Assembly (NCBI GenBank): GCA_964371035.1
Contig: CAYJLG010000077.1
Location: 1-5,705, forward strand
Length of the DNA: 5,705 nt
Source: UBA1535 sp964371035
Lineage (GTDB): Bacteria; Bacillota; Clostridia; Tissierellales; Sedimentibacteraceae
Direction of reading: 5' to 3'
Part shown: positions 1 to 5,705 of the stretch, piece by piece
Numbering within the stretch: the stretch's first letter is position 1
Layout: the number at the start of each line of letters is the position of its first letter
The notes under the pieces: generated by a model
What the model was told of the DNA's origin: nothing
Database searches by the model: none
Seen by the model: only the letters and a program-made list of their open reading frames with translations
Program-made: the position numbers and the translations under genes

Positions 1-2
1 AA

Positions 3-179
3 TTACCCGAAAAGACAACTGAAATGCCCATATTGCTTGTCAAAAAAAATCGTGAGAATATTTTGGTCAACTATCGTATAAAAAATAAATCTATCATTGC
101 CGACGGTATTTTTGATGAAATGATTCTTGTTATCGGAGTTGGCAGAAATAAACAACAAATTACCATAATAAAAGATTGA
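3..179 (+). CDS. trbG: TrbG/VirB9-like conjugation channel protein, C-terminal 58 residues (5' partial)
   Basis: The open frame enters from the left edge (first full codon at 3) and stops at TGA 177-179. The 58 visible residues match the C-terminal beta domain of the TrbG/VirB9/CagX family: a PILLVKKNRENILVNYRI stretch, then ADGIFDEMILVIGVG and a closing QQITIIKD strand. In characterised type IV secretion systems this domain sits in the outer-membrane core complex, where it contacts the VirB7/TrbH-type lipoprotein and the VirB10/TrbI C-terminal domain. Position supports the call, because TrbH-like and TrbI genes follow at once, as in the trbF-G-H-I order of IncP and Ti systems. The gene ends 14 bp before the next start, which suggests one transcript. 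The N-terminal part and signal peptide lie outside the window. The family assignment is from memory of the motif and from synteny. Confidence 0.85.
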   Translation, partial: LPEKTTEMPILLVKKNRENILVNYRIKNKSIIADGIFDEMILVIGVGRNKQQITIIKD

Positions 180-182
180 TTT

Positions 183-188
183 GGAGGG
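183..188 (+). promoter_or_regulatory. Ribosome binding site GGAGGG that fixes the trbH start
   Basis: GGAGGG lies 5 nt upstream of ATG 194. It is inside the reading frame that would begin at TTG 176, so it argues that the longer TTG-initiated version is not the real start. Confidence 0.8.
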
Positions 189-193
189 AAAGC

Positions 194-700
194 ATGAGAA
201 AATCTTTATTGTTATTTATTTTAATTGTTTTTTCACAAGGTTGTACCGCAAAATATTATGGGACGGGCGGTTCTTTTGTCGGTGAACTGCCAAGTGATGT
301 GGCTTTGATTGCCATTTCTCAAGATGTGGTAATGATGTTAAGCCAAGAAAATGCCCCCGGGCATACAGATATAAAGGTTTTAACTCCAAATAAAAAAGAA
401 AATCCTATTTTTAGTCAAATTTTAGAAACTGAACTGAGGCAAAAAGGTTTTACTCTTTCTGAAAATGCTGATTTGGAAATAGGATATATTCTTGATCGCC
501 TTACAAGCAATGAATTTGCAAATGACGGAAGCCTTGAAGAATTATTTTATATTCAGCTACGTTATAACGATACTATAACAAGTAAAATATATGACGCTCT
601 TGGTAAATCCATGGGCAATTGGACACGCACGACTGCCCCAATCAAAAGAAAAATTATTGATACGGAAAAGCTAAAGACTATTGTTATGGAGCAGTTATGA
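194..700 (+). CDS. trbH: TrbH-like conjugal transfer lipoprotein
   Basis: This is a 168-residue protein if translation begins at ATG 194. The frame stays open back to TTG 176, but 194 has a strong GGAGGG site and gives a clean signal peptide: MRKS, a hydrophobic run LLLFILIVF, then SQGC with Cys17 as the likely lipidated residue. The lipobox is weak because Ser, not Leu, is at -3. The mature part is soluble, with a VALIAISQDVVMMLSQ segment and FSQILETELRQKGFTLSE, which look like the lipoprotein domain of TrbH proteins that present a short alpha/beta fold. In IncP and Ti systems TrbH is a small lipoprotein between trbG and trbI, probably the counterpart of VirB7 at the outer-membrane core. The length is near the usual one of about 150-170 residues. 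The trbG stop is 14 bp upstream, and the 3' end overlaps trbI by ATGA, a sign of translational coupling. Name rests on synteny plus general features more than on a diagnostic motif. Confidence 0.75.
   Translation: MRKSLLLFILIVFSQGCTAKYYGTGGSFVGELPSDVALIAISQDVVMMLSQENAPGHTDIKVLTPNKKENPIFSQILETELRQKGFTLSENADLEIGYILDRLTSNEFANDGSLEELFYIQLRYNDTITSKIYDALGKSMGNWTRTTAPIKRKIIDTEKLKTIVMEQL
688..691 (+). promoter_or_regulatory. Ribosome binding site GGAG for trbI
   Basis: GGAG lies 5 nt before ATG 697, within the last codons of trbH. With the ATGA stop/start overlap it suggests that trbI translation is coupled to trbH. Confidence 0.6.
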
Positions 701-1932
701 ATGCAGACAATTCCCCAAACAGTTTGATGGCAAGGCCAAATGCTACAAGAATGAGTAAAAAGCCTCTTGTTATTATAGGGATTGTGGGTTTTCTCTTGTT
801 CGGAGTGCTATTTTGGAGCGTAAACTATGGTTCTCTACCCGAAGAGGGGGTGGACAAACAAAAGGAGGTTGCCATTTCGGAAAGTGAAGAACAGCCTTTA
901 TGGCTTGTGGAAGGAAGCGGACTGACTCTTGATCCAAAAACAGAACAAATCAGCGGAGTTATCATTACTAAAGAATCTGATAAATTACAACAAGAGATAA
1001 TAGATATTCCGGAACAGAAAGAGCAAGTTTTACTTATCCAAAACAAGGGGTTAACCGAAGAAGAACAGCATTTAAGGCGTATGAAATCACAAGCCTATCT
1101 TGAGGCTTTAAACTCTCCTTTGCTTTCCAAAAAATTTAGCCATGAAAACAATAATATGCAACAAGGCACAGGTAATGAGGGACTTAATAATACACAAGTT
1201 GGATTTGATAATTTGTCATCAAGTCCGACTTTAAACCAAAGCTCTTATGATGTAAGTGCCGACAAGGATAAAGAAGCATTTTTTGATAGGGCAAGGCAAG
1301 CTGACAATGCATGGATTTTAGACAGTGCTCGCACAAAAGGGCAAGATTTTGAAATAAAAACAGGAACGGTTATTCCTGCAGTTATGATTACAGGAATTAA
1401 TTCTGAGTTACCTGGTAATATCATCGCTCAGGTTTCTCAGAATGTTTATGACAGCAGTTCGGGGCAAAATTTACTTATTCCTCAAGGAGCAAAACTTTTT
1501 GGGGAATATGACAGCCGTGTTATTTATGGGCAAAGCCGAGTGCTTGTGGCATGGAATAGGCTTATTTATCCCGATGGTTCAGCCATAACACTACCTGCTA
1601 TGCCGGGGTCTGATATGGCAGGCAATGCAGGTTTTAATGATAAAGTCAATAATCATTATTTTAGGATTTTTGGTTCGGCAATTCTCATGTCACTTATCAC
1701 AGGGGCAACTTCTTATGCCATTGATGGGGCAAGTGGTTCTTCCGAAGATGAAACTTCCCTACAATCACAAATGACAACTGCCCTTGCTCAGCAACTTGGT
1801 CAAGCAACCACCACCTTACTTGAAAAAAATTTAAGCATAAAACCAACCCTTGAAATTCGTTCGGGCTTTGCCTTCAATGTTGTACTTACCAAGGATATTA
1901 TCTTTGAAACGCCTTATATGGCTTGGAGGTAA
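697..1932 (+). CDS. trbI: TrbI/VirB10-like inner-to-outer membrane scaffold protein
   Basis: A complete 411-residue bitopic protein. Residues 1-22 are a short cytoplasmic tail, 24-44 a single membrane helix (LVIIGIVGFLLFGVLFW), and about 45-205 a periplasmic linker rich in Glu, Gln, Asn and Ser. This linker holds only about six prolines, fewer than the Pro-rich linkers common in VirB10 proteins. Residues 206-411 form the VirB10/TrbI C-terminal domain: ILDSARTKGQDFEIKTGTVI, PAVMITGINSELPGNIIAQV, LLIPQGAKLFGEYDS, RVLVAWNRLIYPDG and AMPGSDMAGNAGF. Residues 320-343 and 355-378 are probably the two helices of the antenna that crosses the outer membrane in solved core complexes. The family links the inner-membrane ATPases to the outer-membrane pore and gates substrate passage. 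The gene overlaps trbH by 4 bp and carries the traG ribosome binding site in its last codons. Length is close to RP4 and Ti TrbI. Confidence 0.95.
   Translation: MNADNSPNSLMARPNATRMSKKPLVIIGIVGFLLFGVLFWSVNYGSLPEEGVDKQKEVAISESEEQPLWLVEGSGLTLDPKTEQISGVIITKESDKLQQEIIDIPEQKEQVLLIQNKGLTEEEQHLRRMKSQAYLEALNSPLLSKKFSHENNNMQQGTGNEGLNNTQVGFDNLSSSPTLNQSSYDVSADKDKEAFFDRARQADNAWILDSARTKGQDFEIKTGTVIPAVMITGINSELPGNIIAQVSQNVYDSSSGQNLLIPQGAKLFGEYDSRVIYGQSRVLVAWNRLIYPDGSAITLPAMPGSDMAGNAGFNDKVNNHYFRIFGSAILMSLITGATSYAIDGASGSSEDETSLQSQMTTALAQQLGQATTTLLEKNLSIKPTLEIRSGFAFNVVLTKDIIFETPYMAWR
1925..1929 (+). promoter_or_regulatory. Ribosome binding site GGAGG for traG, inside trbI
   Basis: GGAGG covers the final Trp-Arg codons of trbI and lies 6 nt before ATG 1936. 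It decides the traG start and shows that trbI and traG are read from one message. Confidence 0.75.
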
Positions 1933-1935
1933 ATT

Positions 1936-3933
1936 ATGGCAGAACATGTTTATGGACTTGGTGAGAAAAAGAAAAAATCTAAAAAAGCGGTTATTTACTA
2001 TTTGATTTTTCTTTGTGTATGGGCTTTGGTTTCCATGCAACTTTCCACTCAAATCTTGGCTTATCGCTTAGATTATCAACAAGGACTCGGAGATGGTCTT
2101 TTTACATTCTTTCAAATAAAATGGTATGTCCCTTGGAGGATTTGGGAATGGGGGCAAGTGTCTTCCATCACTAATATGGCAGACAATGCCATAATGTATG
2201 GGCAATGGCTTTTTGTTATTCCTCAACTTTTGGCTTTTGCCATATTTATGCTTTTCTTTTTTCCCCATGGCAATAAAAAATTACATGGTTCTGCCCGTTT
2301 TGCTTCACAAGAAGAGATTAAAAATATGGGTTATTTTAATGGGCAAGGGGTTTATGTCGGAGGCTGGCTCAAGGGAAAAGGTAAAAATGCTACTCACATG
2401 TATTTACGTCATAACGGACCCGAACATATTTTATGCTTTGCCCCCACTCGTTCGGGTAAGGGCGTGGGGCTTATTTTGCCAAGCCTTTTAGCATGGCAAG
2501 GTTCAAGTATAATTTTGGATATCAAAGGAGAAAACTGGGCATTGACTTCAGGTTATCGTAAGTCAATCGGACATAAGGTTTTACGCTTCGATCCAACCGA
2601 CACGACAGGAAGCAGTTGTAAATTCAATCCTTTGAATGAAATACGTCTTAATAGCCTTTTTGCTGTTCAAGATGTACAAAATATGGCCATGATGATTGTC
2701 GATCCCGATGGAAAAGGACTTAATGATCACTGGACAAAAGCCGCCTTTGCCTTTTTCAGCGGTATTATTTTACATTGTTGTATTATGGTAAAAGCCGAAA
2801 AAAAAAGAACGGCTACTTTAAACGATTTAGCCCTTATGCTAAGTGGTTATGAAAAAAGTATTCAAGACTTGCTTGATGAAATGTTTGAAACTGAACACAT
2901 GTGGTCGCTTGAAAAAATATTCCCCGATATTGAAGAAAGCATAGGGCAATCTTTTCATGAATTTATAGCATCAAGTGCCATGGAAATGAAAGGTAAGGCA
3001 GAAAATGAAGCCAGTGGCGTTGTTTCTTCTGCCCTTGTGAATATGGCACTTTATCGTGACCCAATTATCACCATGAACACCTCGGACAGCGATTTCAATA
3101 TTCATGATTTAATGAATTATGAAGACCCTGTTGACCTTTATTTGGTACTCAGCCCGTCAAGCATTGACAGAGTGCGTCCCTTGGTACGTTTGATTACGGA
3201 TATGATAATCCGTACCATTTGCAAAGAAATGACATTTAAGGACGGAACAAGTGTAAAAAACTATAAACATCGCTTGCTTTTGATGTTTGACGAATTTACA
3301 AGCCTCGGAAAACTTTTCATCATAGAAAAATCAATTGCCTATGCCGCAGGCTATGGAGTGAAAATGTATTTGATTGTGCAAGATACTTTGCAACTTGACG
3401 GTGTTTATGGAAAGGAAAATGCTTTAATGGCCAACTGTCATGTGCGAATTGCCTATGCTCCCAATGTTATTGAAACTGCCAATAAGCTCTCTGAGATGAC
3501 TGGCAAAACCACGGTTGTAGAAAAGAAAACCTCCTATTCCTATGGCAAAGGTGGAAGATCTCGTTCTGTAAATATTGCCGAAACGGCTCGTAACCTTATG
3601 ACGCCCGATGAGTGCATGAGGCTTCCCTCGGCAGAAAAAGACGCTCAAGGCAATATTACAAAACCCGGTAAGATGTTAATTTTTACATCGGGGCAAAGTC
3701 CCATTATGGGTGACCAAATTCTCTATTTTCGTGATTCTACCTTTATGGCAAGGGCTAAAATTCCTGTTCCGGGTATTTGTGAAACCTATCCAAACGGAAT
3801 AACAGACTCAATTTATAACCCACGTCCTCACTATTGGTATCTGACAAGAAATACTGCCCCAAAAATTGAAGAACCGACTGTTTTAATAAATGATGAAAAA
3901 GAAATCAATTTTGAAGATTATTTAAGTAGGTAA
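1936..3933 (+). CDS. traG: TraG/VirD4 type IV coupling protein (DNA-transfer ATPase)
   Basis: A complete 665-residue protein, the usual size for TraG of RP4. A basic start (KKKKSKK, 11-17) is followed by membrane helix 1 at about 18-42 and helix 2 at about 91-110, with a short periplasmic loop between. The cytoplasmic ATPase domain begins at HGSARFAS (117-124). Walker A is APTRSGKG at 169-176 with Lys175, followed by the family motif DIKGENW (195-201). Walker B is LLLMFDEF at 447-454 with Asp452-Glu453. The segment from about 280 to 350 would form the all-alpha domain. Hexameric VirD4/TraG proteins bind the relaxase-DNA complex and deliver it to the secretion channel through contacts with TrbI/VirB10. 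The start at 1936 has a GGAGG site 6 nt upstream and lies 3 bp after the trbI stop. No frameshift or missing key residue is seen. The link to trbI is direct, whereas in RP4 traG belongs to the separate Tra1 block. Confidence 0.97.
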   Translation: MAEHVYGLGEKKKKSKKAVIYYLIFLCVWALVSMQLSTQILAYRLDYQQGLGDGLFTFFQIKWYVPWRIWEWGQVSSITNMADNAIMYGQWLFVIPQLLAFAIFMLFFFPHGNKKLHGSARFASQEEIKNMGYFNGQGVYVGGWLKGKGKNATHMYLRHNGPEHILCFAPTRSGKGVGLILPSLLAWQGSSIILDIKGENWALTSGYRKSIGHKVLRFDPTDTTGSSCKFNPLNEIRLNSLFAVQDVQNMAMMIVDPDGKGLNDHWTKAAFAFFSGIILHCCIMVKAEKKRTATLNDLALMLSGYEKSIQDLLDEMFETEHMWSLEKIFPDIEESIGQSFHEFIASSAMEMKGKAENEASGVVSSALVNMALYRDPIITMNTSDSDFNIHDLMNYEDPVDLYLVLSPSSIDRVRPLVRLITDMIIRTICKEMTFKDGTSVKNYKHRLLLMFDEFTSLGKLFIIEKSIAYAAGYGVKMYLIVQDTLQLDGVYGKENALMANCHVRIAYAPNVIETANKLSEMTGKTTVVEKKTSYSYGKGGRSRSVNIAETARNLMTPDECMRLPSAEKDAQGNITKPGKMLIFTSGQSPIMGDQILYFRDSTFMARAKIPVPGICETYPNGITDSIYNPRPHYWYLTRNTAPKIEEPTVLINDEKEINFEDYLSR

Positions 3934-3934
3934 T

Positions 3935-3956
3935 ATAGCAATTTTGGAATTGCTAT
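3935..3956 (+). repeat. Perfect 9-bp hairpin just after the traG stop
   Basis: ATAGCAATT (3935-3943) and AATTGCTAT (3948-3956) are exact reverse complements around a TTGG loop. The hairpin starts 2 bp after the traG stop codon. No T-run follows, so it does not look like a standard rho-independent terminator. It may protect the mRNA 3' end, be a processing site, or be the edge of the repeat that follows. Confidence 0.65.
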
Positions 3957-3961
3957 GGCGA

Positions 3962-4042
3962 CTGCGAAAGCAGGCGTCCGCTGTTTTGGCGTAAGTGCAA
4001 TTTACTTGCACGTTAAACGCCAAAGCAAAGCGTGCCTTTAAG
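3962..4042. repeat. Compound palindromic repeat of unknown type, cut by the assembly gap
   Basis: This non-coding stretch has about 50% GC, well above its surroundings, and is packed with complementary segments. A small CTGC-GAAA-GCAG stem with a GNRA-type loop sits at 3962-3973. A nested stem follows: TTTGGCGT (3985-3992) with ACGCCAAA (4017-4024), enclosing GTGCAA (3995-4000) with TTGCAC (4006-4011) around TTTAC. Outer pairs CGCT (3979-3982)/AGCG (4029-4032) and AGGC (3972-3975)/GCCT (4034-4037) extend it to about 66 nt. Some outer pairs use bases of the small stem, so the two folds partly exclude each other. The composition and dense symmetry suggest a dispersed palindromic element or a structured RNA segment. 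I do not recognise a known family. The right boundary is lost in the N run. Confidence 0.55.
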
Positions 4043-4142
4043 NNNNNNNNNNNNNNNNNNNNNNNNNNNNNNNNNNNNNNNNNNNNNNNNNNNNNNNNNN
4101 NNNNNNNNNNNNNNNNNNNNNNNNNNNNNNNNNNNNNNNNNN
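4043..4142. other. Assembly gap (100 N)
   Basis: Exactly 100 N, a length commonly used as a placeholder for a gap of unknown size. The true distance between traG and traF is therefore unknown, and further repeat copies or a gene could be hidden here. The traF ribosome binding site must lie in the gap, since only 4 known bases precede its start codon. Confidence 0.97.
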
Positions 4143-4146
4143 AATT

Positions 4147-4665
4147 ATGAAAATAATACTTGGTTTTATCATTTTTTTCTTTCTTGTGATTGCAGTATTT
4201 AAAGAGGTGGGTTTGACTGTAAATACTACTCCGTCACTGGCAAAAGGTATTTATTTCAAAGCAGAAAATCAAATTCTATCCTATGGGGATATTGTCAGTT
4301 TTTGTTTGCCTGAAAAAATGGCCATAGAGGTGAACGCAAAAGAATACCTTGGGCATGGCTCATGTGAAAATGGCTTGCGTCCCCTTTTGAAATTTGTGGC
4401 AGGGCAAGCAGGCGACATGGTGAATGTTGAAGATTATGGAATTTGTATCACTCCAAAAGGAAAGGATATTGCTTGTGTTTGGGGTTTACCAAAAAGTCAA
4501 GATAACAAAGGAAACCCCATAATAACACGGATAGAAAACTCTGTTATTTCGGAGGGAAAACTTATAGTTCTCACTCCCTTTGAAGACAGTTTTGACTCAC
4601 GCTATTTTGGAGAAATAGAGGCTGATATCGTCACCAAGGTGCAACCTTTTTACACTTTTTATTAA
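4147..4665 (+). CDS. traF: TraF-like conjugative pilin-processing peptidase (S26 family)
   Basis: A complete 172-residue protein with a hydrophobic N-terminal membrane anchor (residues 2-18). The signal-peptidase-like catalytic domain follows. The nucleophile is probably Ser30 in NTTPSLAKGIYF, the general base Lys82 in LRPLLKFVAGQAGD, and Asp150 in DSRYFGEI corresponds to the Asp conserved in TraF of RP4. That size and anchor also fit RP4 TraF, which cleaves the TrbC prepilin near its C terminus and joins its ends into a cyclic pilin. The catalytic domain faces the periplasm. The pilin gene trbC is not visible here. Position between traG and a primase mirrors the RP4 Tra1 order. The start at 4147 is 4 bp after the assembly gap, so its ribosome binding site cannot be checked and a longer start upstream cannot be excluded, though the anchor begins at Met1 as expected. 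The stop codon lies in the target duplication of the element next door. Confidence 0.92.
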   Translation: MKIILGFIIFFFLVIAVFKEVGLTVNTTPSLAKGIYFKAENQILSYGDIVSFCLPEKMAIEVNAKEYLGHGSCENGLRPLLKFVAGQAGDMVNVEDYGICITPKGKDIACVWGLPKSQDNKGNPIITRIENSVISEGKLIVLTPFEDSFDSRYFGEIEADIVTKVQPFYTFY

Positions 4666-4667
4666 AC
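4663..4667. repeat. Left target-site duplication TAAAC
   Basis: TAAAC directly abuts the left inverted repeat and contains the traF stop codon TAA (4663-4665). It is identical to 4757-4761 on the other side of the element. Confidence 0.7.
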
Positions 4668-4756
4668 GAAGCCTCTGCACAAACATTCATCTAAAATAAA
4701 AAAGTTCATTCTAAAAACAGATTTTTATTAAAAACTAATAATTGTGCAGAGGTCTC
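4668..4756. mobile_element. 89-bp MITE-like non-autonomous element
   Basis: The left end GAAGCCTCTGCACAA (4668-4682) and the right end TTGTGCAGAGGTCTC (4742-4756) form 15-bp terminal inverted repeats that match at 13 positions, with the inner 11 perfect. The sequence TAAAC directly flanks both ends (4663-4667 and 4757-4761), as expected for a 5-bp target duplication. The interior of about 59 bp is very AT-rich and holds no gene, so a transposase would have to come from elsewhere. Removing the element and one TAAAC leaves traF and the primase gene 25 bp apart, a normal operon spacing. Read as RNA, the ends would form an 11-bp stem that may affect processing or readthrough. The ends GAGACCTCTGCA resemble those of some DDE-type insertion sequences, but I cannot assign a family. 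Confidence 0.8.
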
Positions 4757-4761
4757 TAAAC
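4757..4761. repeat. Right target-site duplication TAAAC
   Basis: TAAAC directly abuts the right inverted repeat and matches the left copy exactly. The pair supports a true insertion rather than a simple hairpin. Confidence 0.7.
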
Positions 4762-4784
4762 AGATTAAATATGGGATTCAAATC

Positions 4785-5705
4785 ATGGACAATAAGACAT
4801 TTTTAAAAGTATCGTTTGAAGAAAAGGATAAAGTCAAAGAGCTTGGGGCAAAATGGGATAAAGAAAATAAGGCTTGGTTTGTGCCTAAAAATTTGGACTC
4901 TGCCCCCTTTAAACAATGGCTTCCAAAGCAAGAACAAATCAATCCAAAAGAAATAAGCGTGGAAGAAGAATTTGCACATTTTCTACAAGAAGAAGCAGGC
5001 CTTGATGTGGAAATACCAATTATGGACGGACAAATCCATAGGGCTTCGCTTATAGGCAGAGAATATGCCAAGGACGGTTCCTATTGCGGATTTTTAGACG
5101 GAAAACCGGCAGGTTGGGCAAAAAATTTTGTAACAGGTGAAACACATAAATTTGTGTCTGAACAAAAACTCAATTTATCACAATCTGACAGGGAAAATTT
5201 AGAAACGGAACGCTTGTTGAAATTACAGACAAGAGAGCAAGAAAGAGAAAGAATACAAAAGGAAACAGCTAAAAAATCACAAGAAATATATGCTTTTTGT
5301 CAAGAAGCCCAAACCCACCCTTATCTCGACAAAAAAGGAATTGAGCCGATTGAAGCAAAAGTCAATGAACTTAATCATCTTGTGGTGGCCGTTCGCAACG
5401 TGGACAATGAAATCAGAGGTCTTCATTATATCAATGAAGAGGGAGCTAAGTTTTATGAGAAAGGCATGGAAAAAGAGGGGAATTTTGCCCTTATCGGACA
5501 AGAAGATTTAACCTCTGCCAAACAAATTCTTGTGTGTGAGGGCTATGCTACAGGCGTTTCCTTGCACATGGCCACACAACTTCCCGTTGCCGTGGCTTTT
5601 GACTCGGGGAACTTGGAAGCGGTTGCCCTTAATCTCAAAGAAAAAAATCAACACAATAAAATTTATATTTGTGCCGACAATGACCATGAACTTGCAGAAC
5701 GTCGC
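4785..5705 (+). CDS. traC: TraC-like plasmid primase with TOPRIM domain, N-terminal 307 residues (3' partial)
   Basis: The frame is open from ATG 4785 to the window edge. Residues 3-46 (KTFLKVSFEEKDKVKELGAK, then WDKENKAWFVP) are a small module of the DUF5710 type found at the N terminus of plasmid primases and related proteins. A charged, probably coiled-coil helix spans about 133-170. HPYLDKKGI (178-186) is a conserved primase-region motif. The TOPRIM core follows: ILVCEGYATG (248-257), with Glu252 as the catalytic acid and close to the EGYATA motif of RP4 TraC and P4 alpha primases, and ADND (297-300) with Asp298 and Asp300 as metal ligands. No CHC2 zinc finger is seen. Such primases make primers on the transferred strand, and RP4 TraC is carried into the recipient. 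A weak GGGA at 4773-4776 lies 8 nt upstream of the start. Any C-terminal helicase or other domain lies beyond the window. Confidence 0.88.
   Translation, partial: MDNKTFLKVSFEEKDKVKELGAKWDKENKAWFVPKNLDSAPFKQWLPKQEQINPKEISVEEEFAHFLQEEAGLDVEIPIMDGQIHRASLIGREYAKDGSYCGFLDGKPAGWAKNFVTGETHKFVSEQKLNLSQSDRENLETERLLKLQTREQERERIQKETAKKSQEIYAFCQEAQTHPYLDKKGIEPIEAKVNELNHLVVAVRNVDNEIRGLHYINEEGAKFYEKGMEKEGNFALIGQEDLTSAKQILVCEGYATGVSLHMATQLPVAVAFDSGNLEAVALNLKEKNQHNKIYICADNDHELAERR

Noticed and set aside
176..193. A TTG start at 176 giving a trbH product six residues longer
   Set aside because: It overlaps the trbG stop codon and would place the strong GGAGGG site inside the gene. ATG 194 has correct spacing and gives a normal signal peptide.
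2198..2491. A 97-codon + strand frame inside traG
   Set aside because: It overlaps the second membrane helix and the Walker A region of traG in another phase and has no independent ribosome binding site.
3935..3956. The hairpin after traG as a rho-independent terminator
   Set aside because: The stem is AT-rich and is followed by GGCGAC rather than a T-run, so the usual terminator pattern is absent.
3955..4041. A 28-codon open frame (ATG 3955 to TAA 4039-4041) in the palindromic region, in frame with traG
   Set aside because: It lies wholly within the inverted-repeat structure, has no convincing ribosome binding site and has a repeat-derived composition. It is best read as a by-product of the repeat.
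4771..4806. An ATG at 4771 just upstream of the primase start
   Set aside because: It is out of frame with the primase, reads only 11 codons before a stop and has no ribosome binding site. The GGGA it contains more likely serves ATG 4785.
4778..5071. A 97-codon open frame on the - strand opposite the primase gene
   Set aside because: It is a shadow of the primase frame, which carries clear TOPRIM motifs and codon use like its neighbours. The antisense product shows no recognisable features.
1..5705. CRISPR arrays, tRNA or rRNA genes, and long tandem repeats
   Set aside because: I looked for regularly spaced direct repeats, tRNA-like cloverleaf segments and rRNA signatures and saw none in the readable sequence.

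Overview
The window is part of a conjugation (DNA-transfer) region of the IncP / Ti trb type, from a plasmid or an integrative conjugative element. All genes lie on the + strand. The coding DNA is AT-rich, and the Trb/Tra protein families point to a member of the Pseudomonadota or a related Gram-negative group (for example a low-GC, delta-like lineage). I cannot name the organism from this sequence. A run of exactly 100 N shows a scaffolded draft assembly.

Layout: (1) 3-179, the 3' end of a trbG/virB9-like gene. (2) 194-700, a small trbH-like lipoprotein gene. (3) 697-1932, trbI/virB10, overlapping trbH by 4 bp. (4) 1936-3933, traG/virD4, the coupling ATPase, 3 bp after trbI with its ribosome binding site inside the trbI 3' end. 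(5) 3934-4146, a non-coding stretch with a perfect hairpin and a compound palindrome of higher GC that runs into the assembly gap. (6) 4147-4665, traF, an S26-type peptidase that matures the conjugative pilin. (7) 4668-4756, an 89-bp MITE-like element with 15-bp terminal inverted repeats and a 5-bp target duplication. (8) 4785 to the window end, the N-terminal 307 codons of a TraC-like plasmid primase with a TOPRIM domain.

How the genes work together: TrbG, TrbH and TrbI would form the envelope-spanning core of a type IV secretion channel. TraG would bring the relaxosome-bound DNA to that channel. TraF would process and circularise the TrbC pilin, whose gene is not in the window. The primase would start complementary-strand synthesis on the transferred single strand. 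The end of a Ti-like trb operon (G-H-I) is joined directly to genes in the RP4 Tra1 order (traG-traF-traC), without the topoisomerase-like traE or traD between traF and traC. The two interruptions in this otherwise tight operon, before and after traF, are the most interesting parts. One is a MITE with intact hallmarks; the other is a palindromic repeat of unknown type where the assembly broke. A third observation is a strand-biased excess of the hexamer GGGCAA.
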